From Rhodococcus sp. PAMC28707 (lineage in GTDB: Bacteria > Actinomycetota > Actinomycetes > Mycobacteriales > Mycobacteriaceae), in contig NZ_CP039253.1 of NCBI RefSeq assembly GCF_004795915.1, positions 1,426,001-1,490,000 on the forward strand: a stretch of 64,000 bases of DNA, in the 5' to 3' direction. A model generated the notes under the pieces. It was not told where the DNA came from. It ran no database searches and worked only from the letters and a program-made list of their open reading frames with translations. The position numbers and the translations under genes are program-made. Positions within the stretch are counted from its first letter, which is position 1. Each line of letters begins with the position of its first letter. Positions 1 to 9,038 of the stretch are shown piece by piece.

Positions 1-771
1 CAGTCGCTCCACCGCCCGGTGCAGGGTCCGCGGCAGTAGCATCCAGCCGAGCCGCCAGCCCGTCATCGAGAAGTATTTGGACACCGAACCGATCACTACC
101 GATTCCTTCGACGTCTCCCACGCGCTCGACGTTCGAGCATCACCGTAGGAGATGCCGTGATAGATCTCGTCGGAGATCAGCAACGTTCCGTGCTGCTCAC
201 ACCAGCGTGCGATCGCGGCGAGTTCGTCGGCGTCGATGATGGTGCCCGTCGGGTTGGCGGGACTGGCGATGATCAACCCTTTGGGCGGTTCCGGCAGAGC
301 GTCGAGCATGGCGACCGTCGGCTGAAATCTGGACTCGATCCCGCAGTCCAATTCCACGACGCGACATCCGAGCGCAGCGAGAGTATTTCGGTAGGCCGGG
401 TACCCGGGCCGAGCCATGACCACGGTGTCGCCGACGTCGAAGGCCGCCAGAAACAGCAGCGTGAATGCCCCCGAAGAGCCGGTCGTGACCACGACCTCGT
501 CGGCATGGACCGCGATGCCTGCCTCGTGCGCGTGATGCCGGGCGATTGCTTCGCGGAGCGGCAGGATGCCGAGTGTCTCGGTGTACCCCAGTACATGCGC
601 GTCGAGGGCCTCCCGTGCCGCCCGAAGTACCGGAGCAGGCGCCGACGTCGACGGTTGTCCGGCGGCCAGGGAAAGTACGTCGCCGTGCGTGCGCGCTCGT
701 AGGGCGGCGGCTTTGAATACGTCCATCACGTGGAACGGCTCGATCTTGGATCTGTTCGACTCTGTGCGCAC
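1..771 (-). CDS. PLP-dependent class I/II aminotransferase, C-terminus cut by window edge
   Basis: The minus-strand frame is open from the window edge and encodes a fold-type I aminotransferase. Seen: an N-terminal stretch (KAAALRARTHGDVLSLAAGQP) leading into a GY(T)ETLG substrate loop, the TTGSSGAF cofactor-phosphate loop, an SPANPTGT motif, a DEIYHGISY stretch with the PLP-ring aspartate and tyrosine, and SKYFSMTGWRLGW with the Schiff-base lysine. About 257 residues are present, and the family usually has about 380-400, so the C-terminal third is missing. The start is uncertain: GTG at 771 gives the longest plausible form, and ATG at 726 is an internal alternative. The substrate cannot be read from the sequence. 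The gene is divergent from thiM, with about 50 bp between them. Confidence 0.9.
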   Translation of the reverse strand, partial: MRTESNRSKIEPFHVMDVFKAAALRARTHGDVLSLAAGQPSTSAPAPVLRAAREALDAHVLGYTETLGILPLREAIARHHAHEAGIAVHADEVVVTTGSSGAFTLLFLAAFDVGDTVVMARPGYPAYRNTLAALGCRVVELDCGIESRFQPTVAMLDALPEPPKGLIIASPANPTGTIIDADELAAIARWCEQHGTLLISDEIYHGISYGDARTSSAWETSKESVVIGSVSKYFSMTGWRLGWMLLPRTLHRAVERL

Positions 772-820
772 ACCTCGAGGCTAGCCCGCAGTGAAAAACA
801 CCCAGTGAAAGACTGTACGA

Positions 821-1651
821 ATGCCGGAATCGACGACCTGCCCTACCGTGACCGACGTAGCGAATGCCCTCGATGCACTCCGCTCGTCGACTCCGCTGGT
901 GCAATCACTGACCAACGTGGTGTCCGCCAACTTCGTCACCAATGTTCTGCTCGCCGCCGGGGCCAGCAACGCGCACATCGACAATGTCCACGAGGCCGCC
1001 GGATTCGCCTCGATCGCTTCCGGAGTTCTCGTCAACCTGGGCACCCCCGACGATGGAACCGCTGCCGCCTTCACGCTGGCAGCGGAGGCTGCTCGTGCGG
1101 CAGGCACGCCGTGGGTTCTGGATCCGGTGGGCGTCGGCGGACTACCGTGGCGAACCGAACTCGCCGCCGGGCTCTTGACGCTCGAACCCACGGCAATTCG
1201 CGGGAACGCCTCGGAGATCATCGCGCTCGCGGGGCTCGGCAACTTCGCGCGCGGAGTCGACAGTGCTTCCGATTCCCAGGCCGCGGTTCCAGCAGCAGTG
1301 GCACTGCTCGAGTTCGCGCAGGTGGTGTCGGCGTCCGGTCCGGTCGACTACATCGTCGGACGAAGCGAAGCCGGGCCCGTGGGCGTGAAAGTCGGTGGAG
1401 GTAGCCCACTTCTGACCAAGGTCACCGCTACTGGATGTTCGCTCGCGGCGCTCGTGGCCGCGTACCTCAGCGTGTCACCGACACCGCTGATCGGCATCAC
1501 GTCGGCACACGCACACGTGGCGGTCGCATCGGAACGTGCAGCCGCAAAATCAAGCGGCCCAGGAACTTTCGCCGTCGCATATCTCGATGCGCTGGCTTCG
1601 GTGACCCCGGAAGACCTGCGTTCGGCGCTCATCGAACCGTTTACGATCTAG
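821..1651 (+). CDS. thiM: Hydroxyethylthiazole kinase ThiM
   Basis: Phosphorylates 4-methyl-5-(2-hydroxyethyl)thiazole, the salvage branch of thiamine biosynthesis in the cytoplasm. The 276 residues match the usual family length. Seen: the N-terminal NVVSANFVTNVLLAAGAS segment, LVNLGTPDD, DPVGVGGLPWR, the IRGNASEI motif and ATGCSLAALVA near the C-terminus, which is the ribokinase-like anion hole and catalytic region. The gene stands alone here. The 50-bp upstream gap is too short for a thiamine-pyrophosphate riboswitch, and no thi-box sequence is visible. Confidence 0.95.
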   Translation: MPESTTCPTVTDVANALDALRSSTPLVQSLTNVVSANFVTNVLLAAGASNAHIDNVHEAAGFASIASGVLVNLGTPDDGTAAAFTLAAEAARAAGTPWVLDPVGVGGLPWRTELAAGLLTLEPTAIRGNASEIIALAGLGNFARGVDSASDSQAAVPAAVALLEFAQVVSASGPVDYIVGRSEAGPVGVKVGGGSPLLTKVTATGCSLAALVAAYLSVSPTPLIGITSAHAHVAVASERAAAKSSGPGTFAVAYLDALASVTPEDLRSALIEPFTI

Positions 1652-1653
1652 CC

Positions 1654-1681
1654 CTATCCACAGGCACGGCACTTATCCACA
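1654..1681 (+). promoter_or_regulatory. Two DnaA-box-like nonamers
   Basis: Just after the thiM stop lie CTATCCACA (1654-1662) and TTATCCACA (1673-1681). The second fits the DnaA box consensus TTATNCACA exactly and the first differs at one base. They are in the same orientation and 19 bp apart, within the short gap before the DUF559 gene. No AT-rich unwinding region or dnaA/dnaN gene is nearby, so this is not an origin. A titration or regulatory role is only a possibility. Confidence 0.35.
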
Positions 1682-1733
1682 GATCTCGTTTCGAACCCCC
1701 GACAGTGTCTGAAACAGTGCACCGTTCTTTGGC

Positions 1734-2570
1734 ATGGGGGTGTACACACGCATGCAGCTCGAAGAATCAGGTATCGGTCGATCCGGTATCACCCGACGGA
1801 TGCGCAGCGGCAGCCTGATCCGGTTGCTGCCGGGTGTCTATTCGGACCCGGAACCTTCGTACTACGAATTATGTGTGGCGGCGAGGCTGTGGCGCGAAGA
1901 TGCAGTGTTGAGCCACCTCAGCGCCGCGTGGTTGTGGGATCTACTCGACACCGAGCCCACCGTCGTTCATGTGACCCTGCCCAGGAACTCGCGGACCACG
2001 GGGCAGGGTTGGCTGAAAGTACACCGCCGCTCGGTGTCGCCCGAAGAGCACCGAGGATTCCGGGTCGTATCGGCGGTGCAGTGCTTCGTCGATGTGGCCG
2101 CCGCGATGCAGGGTCTACCTTTGGAACAGTTCTTCGACCGGTGCATCTCCTCACGGGTGTCGTGGAGAGATGTCGTCGATCACTGTGAGTCCGCCAAGGG
2201 AATGGCGGGCATGCGAGAGGTTCGTCGGCAGCTCGAGAAATGTTGTCCGGGAACCTGGTCGGAGCCAGAGCGCCTGGTGGCGCGGGCTGTGTTGGCCCGA
2301 GGTATTCGGATGGAGATCAACACGGCGCTCGGCCGCTACATCGTCGACTTGGCCTGTCGGCTGGCGCGGGTGATCGTGGAAATCGACGGGCGCCAGTTCC
2401 ACATAGATCCGCGCACATTCGACAACGACCGCGTGCGTCAGAACACGATGGTGCTGGACGACTGGTTGGTGCTCAGATTCTCGGCAGCCACGGTGAACCG
2501 CGATCTGGACCGAGTTGCCGATCAGATAGCCGCGGTGGTGCGGCGCCGTAGAAAGAGCAGAGGTGCATAG
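1734..2570 (+). CDS. DUF559 / Vsr-like endonuclease-fold protein with AbiEi-like N-terminus
   Basis: A 278-residue actinobacterial protein of unknown role. The N-terminus (ESGIGRSGITRRMRSGSLIRLLPGVY) resembles the winged-helix AbiEi antitoxin domain. The C-terminus has the DUF559 pattern of the PD-(D/E)XK nuclease superfamily: SEPERLV, YIVDLACR, VIVEIDGRQFH and a final DDWLVLRFSA strand. Residues E, D and E-x-D of the nuclease core are all present, so activity is possible. It is flanked by two DnaA-box-like sites upstream and a perfect 19-bp inverted repeat downstream. ATG at 1752 is an alternative start. No partner toxin is adjacent, so a toxin-antitoxin role is not supported. Confidence 0.8.
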   Translation: MGVYTRMQLEESGIGRSGITRRMRSGSLIRLLPGVYSDPEPSYYELCVAARLWREDAVLSHLSAAWLWDLLDTEPTVVHVTLPRNSRTTGQGWLKVHRRSVSPEEHRGFRVVSAVQCFVDVAAAMQGLPLEQFFDRCISSRVSWRDVVDHCESAKGMAGMREVRRQLEKCCPGTWSEPERLVARAVLARGIRMEINTALGRYIVDLACRLARVIVEIDGRQFHIDPRTFDNDRVRQNTMVLDDWLVLRFSAATVNRDLDRVADQIAAVVRRRRKSRGA

Positions 2571-2571
2571 A

Positions 2572-2627
2572 GCTCCACTATTGCGCGAAATTTACGGGAT
2601 TCGGGAAGTTTCGCGCAATAGTGGAGC
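2572..2627. terminator. Perfect 19-bp inverted repeat between convergent genes
   Basis: Left arm GCTCCACTATTGCGCGAAA (2572-2590) and its exact reverse complement (2609-2627) enclose an 18-nt loop. It sits between the stop of the DUF559 gene and the stop of purD, which run towards each other. A bidirectional transcription stop is the simplest reading. There is no U-tract, so it would act by stem strength or with Rho. Confidence 0.6.
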
Positions 2628-2641
2628 AAAATTCACGGGGC

Positions 2642-3892
2642 TCACAAAGAGATTCGGCCCTCGAGGGCTGCGAGGCCGATATCGGTGCGAAAGTGGCTAC
2701 CCGGCAACCGGATCGACTCGATCTTCGAGTACGCATCAGCTCGGGCAGCGGCGAGATCCGCACCGGAACCCACGACGCTGAGTACCCGGCCACCTGCGGA
2801 GACGACCTTGCCCTCGCGCGAGGCCGTACCTGCGTGGAAAACGCCCTCGCCCTCGGCTCCGGTGATCGCATCTCCGGTGCGCGGACGGCCGGGGTAGTTC
2901 TCCGCCGCCAGGACCACGGTTACCGCAGCGCCGTCCTTCCATTGCAAAGGTGCCAACGAAACCAGCGTCCCGGTAGCTGTCGCGTTCAACGCCTCACCGA
3001 GAGGAGAATCGAGCAACTCGAGAACTGCCTGGGTCTCGGGATCGCCGAAGCGACAGTTGAACTCGACCACTGCGGGGCCGTCGACGCCGATCGCGAGGCC
3101 CGCGTACAGCAGGCCGGAGAACGGGCAGCCACGCTTGACCATCTCGGCGGCGACGGGCTCGACGACCTCGCTGACGATCTGGTCCACGACGGCCTGCGGA
3201 AGCCACGGAAGCGGGGTGTACGCCCCCATTCCGCCGGTGTTCGGTCCGGTGTCGCCGTCGCCGACACGCTTGTGGTCTTGCGCCGGCAACAGGGGCACTA
3301 CCGTCTCGCCGTCGACGAGGCAGAACAGTGACACCTCGGGTCCGTCGAGGAAGGACTCGAGCAACACCGGATGTCCGGTTTCGAGGAGTTCGGCGGCGTG
3401 ATCGCGGGCGACGAGCCGATCGGTGGTGACCACGACGCCCTTGCCTGCCGCGAGTCCGTCGTCCTTGACGACCCAGTTGGGTCCGAATCGGTCGAGTGCC
3501 GCATCGAGCTTCGCGGGTGAATCGACGATCTCACTGTGCGCGGTTCGGACGCCGGCCGCAGCCATGACGTCTTTGGCGAACGCCTTCGAGCCTTCGATAC
3601 GAGCAGCTTCTGCAGACGGTCCGAAGGTGGCGATCCCGGCCTCGCGCAATGCGTCGGCGACGCCGAGTACGAGCGGAACTTCCGGCCCGATGACGACCAG
3701 GTCCGCTTCGACCTTGCGAGCCAGTTCGGTGACCGCCGCACCCGAGGCGACATCGACGGGGTGTTGCTCGGCGAGCTTAGCCGTTCCTGCATTACCTGGA
3801 GCGACCAGCAGCTTGCTGACCTTGGGGTCCTTGCTCAGAGCAAGTAGGAGGGCGTGCTCACGAGCACCGGAACCTATGACGAGTACGCGCAC
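2642..3892 (-). CDS. purD: Phosphoribosylamine-glycine ligase PurD
   Basis: Joins 5-phosphoribosylamine and glycine with ATP hydrolysis to give GAR, the second step of purine synthesis. Seen in order: the N-terminal [16 protein letters not shown]ossmann strand, [16 protein letters not shown], the ATP-grasp segment [15 protein letters not shown], the [21 protein letters not shown] motif, and [14 protein letters not shown] with the metal ligands. About 416 residues is normal for PurD. GTG at 3892 gives the family-typical N-terminus, and a TTG at 3901 would add three residues. It converges with the DUF559 gene. Confidence 0.96.
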   Translation of the reverse strand: MRVLVIGSGAREHALLLALSKDPKVSKLLVAPGNAGTAKLAEQHPVDVASGAAVTELARKVEADLVVIGPEVPLVLGVADALREAGIATFGPSAEAARIEGSKAFAKDVMAAAGVRTAHSEIVDSPAKLDAALDRFGPNWVVKDDGLAAGKGVVVTTDRLVARDHAAELLETGHPVLLESFLDGPEVSLFCLVDGETVVPLLPAQDHKRVGDGDTGPNTGGMGAYTPLPWLPQAVVDQIVSEVVEPVAAEMVKRGCPFSGLLYAGLAIGVDGPAVVEFNCRFGDPETQAVLELLDSPLGEALNATATGTLVSLAPLQWKDGAAVTVVLAAENYPGRPRTGDAITGAEGEGVFHAGTASREGKVVSAGGRVLSVVGSGADLAAARADAYSKIESIRLPGSHFRTDIGLAALEGRISL

Positions 3893-3933
3893 AGTGGACA
3901 AGAGTATCGGCTCGACCCGCTCCGAGCGAAAAC

Positions 3934-5889
3934 TCAGCTATTCAGGTCGTACAACGTCACGCTGTCCACCGTGGTCGCGGTGTAGTTGGCCGCCACCCAT
4001 TCCGCTATCTCGGACGAAGTTCCGGTCTTGTTTCCGCCCATCCCGCCACCTGCGATGAAGTAGTGGATTTCGCCGTCGGCAACGTACCGCTGGAATTCAG
4101 CGAGTGTCGGCGACGGATCGCTGCCGTTGAATCCACCGATCGGCATGACCGGATCCTCGGTGGCCAGTTGGTAGCCGGAGGCAGTGTTGGAGCCGACTGC
4201 TGCCGCGACCCAGGTGTACGACTGAGCGTCGGTGTCGAGCAGCGAGATGATGGCCTCGGTCGGGGTGCTGCCCTGAAGCAATCCTCCTGCGCCATCGCCG
4301 GTGCCGCCGCCACGTCCATCCGTCGTGCCGCGTTCGTCCGTGACGCCGCCGGGAACTCCCGCCGCACCCGGCGCTCGACCAGGGCCACCGCCATCACGCG
4401 TGCCGCGGTCACCGCGCATACCTCCGCCGAAACCTCCCATCCCGCCGACATCGGGTCCGGCGGTGACGATGGAACCGGTGTGCGGGGTTGCGAGCGTATC
4501 GACGGTGTACGCAGTAGGACCTGCCAGTCCTGCGAACATCATGGCGAGAATCGATGCGGCCGCCAGCTTTCCACGTGTCATGGCCGGAATCAGTACGAGC
4601 ACTGCGCCCAGGATGCCGAAGCCGAGGATCGTCCAACGAAGCCACGGCTGGAATTCTGCGCTGCGGCCCAACAGAATCCATGCCGTCGCTACCGCGACGA
4701 GGGTGGCCACCGCCATTCCGATCCGGACCCAGTATCGTTCGCGACTGCGCCAGGCGAGCACACTGCCTGCGCCGATCGAGGCGGCGATCGCAGGGGCAAG
4801 TGCAACTGTGTAATACGAATGGAAGATGCCTGCCATGAAGCTGAACGTCAACCCGGTAACCAGCAGCCACAGTCCCCATACCGCCAGTGCTGCACGTTGC
4901 GGATCTTCTCGACCAACTTTGCCGCGCAGCACGATTCCCAGTACGACAAGGAGTAGCGCGGACGGAATCAGCCACGCGATCTGACCTCCTTGGGAGGGGT
5001 CGAACATGCGGGTGATTCCGGTTTCACCCCACATGCTGCGGCCTGCTCCACCGGTCCCGTCACCTGCGTGTGCGCCACCCGGAGTGACACTGCCGGTCTC
5101 GTTGCCACTCAGGCGTCCGAGTCCGTTGTATCCGAAGGTGAGTTCGAGGATCGAATTGTTCTGCGAGCCACCGATCCACGGCCTCGACGACGCGGGCCAC
5201 AGCTCGACGATCAGCAGCCACCAGCCGGCGGATACGATCGCGGCACCGAGCGCAGCAAACAACTGCAGGAGCCGCTTACCCAGCTTCGGTGGGCCTGCGA
5301 ACAGGTAGACCAGCGCAATCGGCGGGATCACGAGCATCACTTGCAACTGCTTGGTCAAGAATCCGAAGCCGACGAATACGCCGGTGAGCACGAGCCACCG
5401 AGTGCGGCCGCCCTCGACGGCACGCATCGCCGCCCAGACTGCAGCGATCATCAGAAGTACGAGCAACGCGTCGGGGTTGTTGAAGCGGAACATCAGGGCC
5501 GCAACAGGGGTGACCGCCAGTGTCAGACCGGCAAGAAGCCCTGCTGCAGCTCCGAATTGCCTTCGAACGGTCGCCCACAGCAACGCCACGGCACCGACGC
5601 CGAGCAACGCCTGCGGGATCAGCATCGCCCACGAGTTCAGTCCGAATATTCGAACCGACAGCGCCATCAGCCATAGTGACATCGGTGGTTTGTCCACGGT
5701 GATCGAGTTGGCCGCGTCGGAGGAGCCGAAGAAGAACGCCTTCCACGACACCGACCCTGCCTGTATTGCAGCGGAGTAGAAGGAATTGGCCCAGCCGGAC
5801 GCACCGAGGCCCCAGATGTAGGCGACGGCCGTGCCGAGGAGGAGCGCGCCGAGACCGATCCACTCCCAACGGCGACCCGATGCCCTCAC
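3934..5889 (-). CDS. GT39/ArnT-like membrane glycosyltransferase
   Basis: A polytopic membrane protein of the GT-C fold, about 651 residues. Seen: a first helix followed by a periplasmic loop with [11 protein letters not shown] and [11 protein letters not shown] (the DKPP motif typical of ArnT-like enzymes), about ten more hydrophobic segments, then a glycine-rich low-complexity linker (about 4280-4470) and a soluble C-terminal domain with the [13 protein letters not shown] motif. GTG at 5889 is chosen because it overlaps the stop of the upstream GT2/GtrA gene by four bases; a longer frame runs through that gene. It probably takes a polyprenyl-phosphate sugar made by its partner and moves it to an extracytoplasmic acceptor. 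The sugar and acceptor are unknown. Confidence 0.85.
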   Translation of the reverse strand: MRASGRRWEWIGLGALLLGTAVAYIWGLGASGWANSFYSAAIQAGSVSWKAFFFGSSDAANSITVDKPPMSLWLMALSVRIFGLNSWAMLIPQALLGVGAVALLWATVRRQFGAAAGLLAGLTLAVTPVAALMFRFNNPDALLVLLMIAAVWAAMRAVEGGRTRWLVLTGVFVGFGFLTKQLQVMLVIPPIALVYLFAGPPKLGKRLLQLFAALGAAIVSAGWWLLIVELWPASSRPWIGGSQNNSILELTFGYNGLGRLSGNETGSVTPGGAHAGDGTGGAGRSMWGETGITRMFDPSQGGQIAWLIPSALLLVVLGIVLRGKVGREDPQRAALAVWGLWLLVTGLTFSFMAGIFHSYYTVALAPAIAASIGAGSVLAWRSRERYWVRIGMAVATLVAVATAWILLGRSAEFQPWLRWTILGFGILGAVLVLIPAMTRGKLAAASILAMMFAGLAGPTAYTVDTLATPHTGSIVTAGPDVGGMGGFGGGMRGDRGTRDGGGPGRAPGAAGVPGGVTDERGTTDGRGGGTGDGAGGLLQGSTPTEAIISLLDTDAQSYTWVAAAVGSNTASGYQLATEDPVMPIGGFNGSDPSPTLAEFQRYVADGEIHYFIAGGGMGGNKTGTSSEIAEWVAANYTATTVDSVTLYDLNS

Positions 5890-7130
5890 TGTGCGGCTTC
5901 TTCGGCGGTACGGAAAACCCAACGGAGGGCGACGAATCGACATACCGTTGCGACGAGATTCGCCACCACGAGAACGGCAAGTTCGAGGTGCCTGGATGCT
6001 CCTGGCACCCACGCGTGCAGTATCGCCAGTGCACCACTGGTCATGAGCAGCGCGAAGGCGAAGACGATCAATCCCTGAATCTGATGCTTGCCTGCGCTCT
6101 TCGAGCCCCGAATTCCGAACGTGAAGGCTCGATTTGCTGCGGTGTTGAACACTGCAGTGATCAGTAGGCCGAAGAAGTTGGCGGCCTGCGCTCCGATCAG
6201 CGGATGCAGGATCAAGTACAGCAATGCGTACGCTGCAGTGCTCGACACCCCGATGATGGCGAACCGAACCAGCTGTCCGACCATGCCGTGCGGCACACCT
6301 GGCACCAAAGGCTCCCGCCCGAGGCTCGTGCGCAGCTCGGCGATCGGCAGGGCGCCGCAAGCGAGAGCTCTCCCGATCCGCCAGCACCCCTGCAGGTCCT
6401 TGATCGCAGTATCGACGATGTCGACGCTGCTGTCGGGGTCGTCGACCCAGTCCACCGGAACTTCATGGATACGGAGTCCGACTCTCTCGGCGAGGACGAG
6501 CAGTTCGGTGTCGAAAAACCAACCGGTGTCCTGAACCAGCGGCAGTAGCTCCTGGGCGACGTCCGTCCGGATGGCTTTGAATCCGCACTGTGCATCCGAG
6601 AAGCGTGCGCGCAGCGAGGTACGCAGAATCAGGTTGTAACTGCGTGAGATCATTTCGCGTTTCGCGCCACGCACCACCCGCGAGGATCGGTTGAGTCGTG
6701 ATCCGATCGCGAGGTCGGAGTGTCCGGACACGAGCGATGCGATGAGCGGCATCAACGCATTGAGATCGGTGGAGAGGTCGACGTCCATGTAGGCCACAAC
6801 GTCGGCTTCGGACGCGGACCACACTGCCTTCAGTGCACGCCCTCGCCCTCGGTCGTTCAGGTGATGGACGCGGACTCCATCGATGTCACCGGCGAGACGA
6901 TGTGCGACGGCGAGGGTCCCGTCCGTGCTCGCGTTGTCGGCGATCGTGATCTGGGCGCGAAAGGGAATGTTCGCATCGAGGTGCTCGTGTAGCCGCCGGA
7001 CGCACTGCTCGAGATCGTTTTCCTCGTTGTACGCGGGAATGACCACCTCGAGGGTGGCGGTGGCTGTCGAATCCGACTCTCGGCGGTTGTCTTCGTTCCG
7101 TCCGGCTCGAAGTAGTGAGTTCGCTGTCAT
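5886..7130 (-). CDS. Bifunctional GT2 / GtrA-family membrane protein
   Basis: Residues 1 to about 270 form a GT-A family 2 glycosyltransferase like polyprenyl-phosphate sugar synthases. Seen: LEVVIPAYNEENDLEQC, DNASTDGT, the metal-binding VAYMDVDLSTD, and the FSDAQCGFKAI and DTGWFFDTELL segments. The rest is a four-helix GtrA domain (VGQLVRFAIIGVSSTAAYALLY onward), which is thought to flip the lipid-linked sugar. ATG at 7130 is preferred; longer frames add an Arg-rich non-family tail. It is translationally coupled to the GT39 gene downstream, so the two genes likely make and then use one lipid-linked sugar. Confidence 0.88.
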   Translation of the reverse strand: MTANSLLRAGRNEDNRRESDSTATATLEVVIPAYNEENDLEQCVRRLHEHLDANIPFRAQITIADNASTDGTLAVAHRLAGDIDGVRVHHLNDRGRGRALKAVWSASEADVVAYMDVDLSTDLNALMPLIASLVSGHSDLAIGSRLNRSSRVVRGAKREMISRSYNLILRTSLRARFSDAQCGFKAIRTDVAQELLPLVQDTGWFFDTELLVLAERVGLRIHEVPVDWVDDPDSSVDIVDTAIKDLQGCWRIGRALACGALPIAELRTSLGREPLVPGVPHGMVGQLVRFAIIGVSSTAAYALLYLILHPLIGAQAANFFGLLITAVFNTAANRAFTFGIRGSKSAGKHQIQGLIVFAFALLMTSGALAILHAWVPGASRHLELAVLVVANLVATVCRFVALRWVFRTAEEAAQ

Positions 7131-7210
7131 GACAACAGGTTCGGGCCTCGACCTGCGACGTCCCTGCCACCGAGCTGGCAATCAGCTGTGATCCGCCTAT
7201 CCTTGCAGCT

Positions 7211-7636
7211 ATGGCATCGGTTTTCAGCAAGATAATCAGCGGTGAGATTCCGGGACGATTCGTGTGGCAGGACGAGGACGTTGTGGCATTTTTGACTATC
7301 GCCCCGGTTACTCCAGGTCACACGCTCGTCGTTCCTCGCGAAGAAATCGATCAGTGGCAGGACGTCGACGGCGCCACCTTCGCCAAGATCACGGCGGTCG
7401 CGCAGGTGATCGGCACAGCAGTGCGGTCGGCGTTCGACGCACCGAGGGCAGGGCTGTTGATTGCCGGGCTCGAGGTTCCGCACCTTCACCTGCACGTGTT
7501 CCCGGCCTACGACATGGGTAACTTCGACATCTCCGGCGCAGACCCGAACCCGTCACCGCAGTCGCAGGACGAGGCCGCAGAGAAGCTGCGTGCCGCGCTC
7601 CGCGAGGCCGGCCACGGCGCCAACGTCCCTACCTGA
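7211..7636 (+). CDS. HIT-family nucleotide hydrolase (HinT-like)
   Basis: A 141-residue histidine-triad protein of the HinT branch, which hydrolyses nucleoside phosphoramidates. Seen: the N-terminal [20 protein letters not shown] segment, [12 protein letters not shown], and the catalytic triad motif [11 protein letters not shown] close to the C-terminus. Full length for the family. The gene is divergent from the glycosyltransferase pair with about 80 bp between them, and is followed 21 bp later by an MFS gene that may be cotranscribed. Confidence 0.93.
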   Translation: MASVFSKIISGEIPGRFVWQDEDVVAFLTIAPVTPGHTLVVPREEIDQWQDVDGATFAKITAVAQVIGTAVRSAFDAPRAGLLIAGLEVPHLHLHVFPAYDMGNFDISGADPNPSPQSQDEAAEKLRAALREAGHGANVPT

Positions 7637-7657
7637 TTTCGCTCGGTCCCCACGCGG

Positions 7658-9031
7658 ATGACCATCATCGACTCTGCCGTCGACCAGCGACGGTCCCTCA
7701 CGATCGCTGCCCTCGGCACCCTGCTCACTCTCGTCGCGTTCACGTCACCGCTGGCGACGATCAACTCCACCGCCGCCACCCTCGGCAGTGACGCTGCCGG
7801 TAAGACGTGGATTCTCAGTTCCATGAGCATCGGGCTCAGTGCGGCACTGCTCACCACCGGAACGCTGGCCGACGACTTCGGGAGGCGTCGCACGTTCGTT
7901 TTCGGCGTGCTCGTGCTGGCGGTCGCCTCGGTGGTCTGCGCTGTGTCGCCGAATACCGTGATCTTCGTTCTTGCGCGCGTGCTGCAAGGACTGGGCGGCG
8001 CCGCCGTGATCGCGTCGAGCCTCGGAATCATTGCGCATACTCACCCGGCAGGCCCACGCCGTGCGCATGCCAGTGGCGTGTGGGGCGCCAGCCTCGGCGC
8101 AGGCATCGCCCTCGGCCCTCTCCTGGTCGCGACGCTCGATCGGCTGGCAACCTGGCGTGACGCGTATTGGCTGGTAGCGGTCGCCGGCGCACTGCTCGCC
8201 GTCGCCGCGCATCGATTCGTGCGGGAGTCGACGTCCGATACTCCTCGTGGACTCGATCCCGCCGGCGCGCTCCTACTGGCGTTCGGGTTGAGCGCTCTTC
8301 TCGCTGCCCTCGTCGAAGGGCGCCAAGGGTGGGTGCGGCCACTCCCGTTGATTCTCTTCGCGGTATCGGCGGTGCTACTGATCGTTTTCGTCGTCGTCGA
8401 ATACCGAAGTCGCGCAGCAATGCTCGATCTGAAACTGTTCACCCAACCCGCGTTCGTCGCAGCTACGGTCGCGGCAGTCGTCACTGGTGCGGGGATCATC
8501 GCGCTGATGTCGTTCATGTCCGGATTTCTCGGTAACGCCTACAACATCGATGCTTTGGGCGCGGCGCTGTTGCTCTTCGCCTGGTCCGCTACTTCCGTCG
8601 TGACAGCCCTTCTCGCGCGACGTATTCCAGCCCGCGTCACCGGCAGTGTGCAACTGGCAGCAGGTCTGATCGGGGTTGCGATCGGGCAGCTCGCAATGCT
8701 CGGCCTGTCGGTGGACTCGACCTGGCCTCGACTCCTCCCGGGCCTGCTGTTCGCAGGTATCGCGAGCGGAGTTCTGAACGCAGCACTAGGGCGCGAAGCC
8801 GTCGCGAGCGTCCCGGCCGGACGTGCGGGGATGGGCAGCGGCGCGAACAACACCGCCCGCTATGTCGGATCTGCGGTAGGTGTGACCGTGGTTGCGGTGT
8901 TGGCGGTGCCGCGAGGAACGAGTTCTCCTGCCGCGCTCGTCGAAGGTTGGAACTCCGCAGTCCTGTTCACCTCCGCAGTATCGGTAGTCGGCGCACTGGT
9001 CGTGCTGCTGTGCCGGGGAAAGAAGAACTAG
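7658..9031 (+). CDS. MFS efflux transporter, DHA2-like
   Basis: A 457-residue major facilitator with twelve to fourteen hydrophobic segments. Seen: the loop 2-3 signature GTLADDFGRRRTFVFG (MFS motif A), RVLQGLGGAAVIASSLGII (motif B region) and GVWGASLGAGIALGPLL (antiporter motif C), which together indicate a proton-coupled exporter. The substrate cannot be read from the sequence. It lies 21 bp after the HIT gene, with its end facing the histidine kinase gene 7 bp away. Confidence 0.9.
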   Translation: MTIIDSAVDQRRSLTIAALGTLLTLVAFTSPLATINSTAATLGSDAAGKTWILSSMSIGLSAALLTTGTLADDFGRRRTFVFGVLVLAVASVVCAVSPNTVIFVLARVLQGLGGAAVIASSLGIIAHTHPAGPRRAHASGVWGASLGAGIALGPLLVATLDRLATWRDAYWLVAVAGALLAVAAHRFVRESTSDTPRGLDPAGALLLAFGLSALLAALVEGRQGWVRPLPLILFAVSAVLLIVFVVVEYRSRAAMLDLKLFTQPAFVAATVAAVVTGAGIIALMSFMSGFLGNAYNIDALGAALLLFAWSATSVVTALLARRIPARVTGSVQLAAGLIGVAIGQLAMLGLSVDSTWPRLLPGLLFAGIASGVLNAALGREAVASVPAGRAGMGSGANNTARYVGSAVGVTVVAVLAVPRGTSSPAALVEGWNSAVLFTSAVSVVGALVVLLCRGKKN

Positions 9032-9038
9032 CGCGGCC

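Noticed and set aside
771-821. TPP riboswitch upstream of thiM
   Set aside because: The gap is about 50 bp and no thi-box blocks are present.
1734-2570. AbiE-type toxin-antitoxin pair
   Set aside because: Only the N-terminus resembles AbiEi; there is no AbiEii-like nucleotidyltransferase gene next to it.
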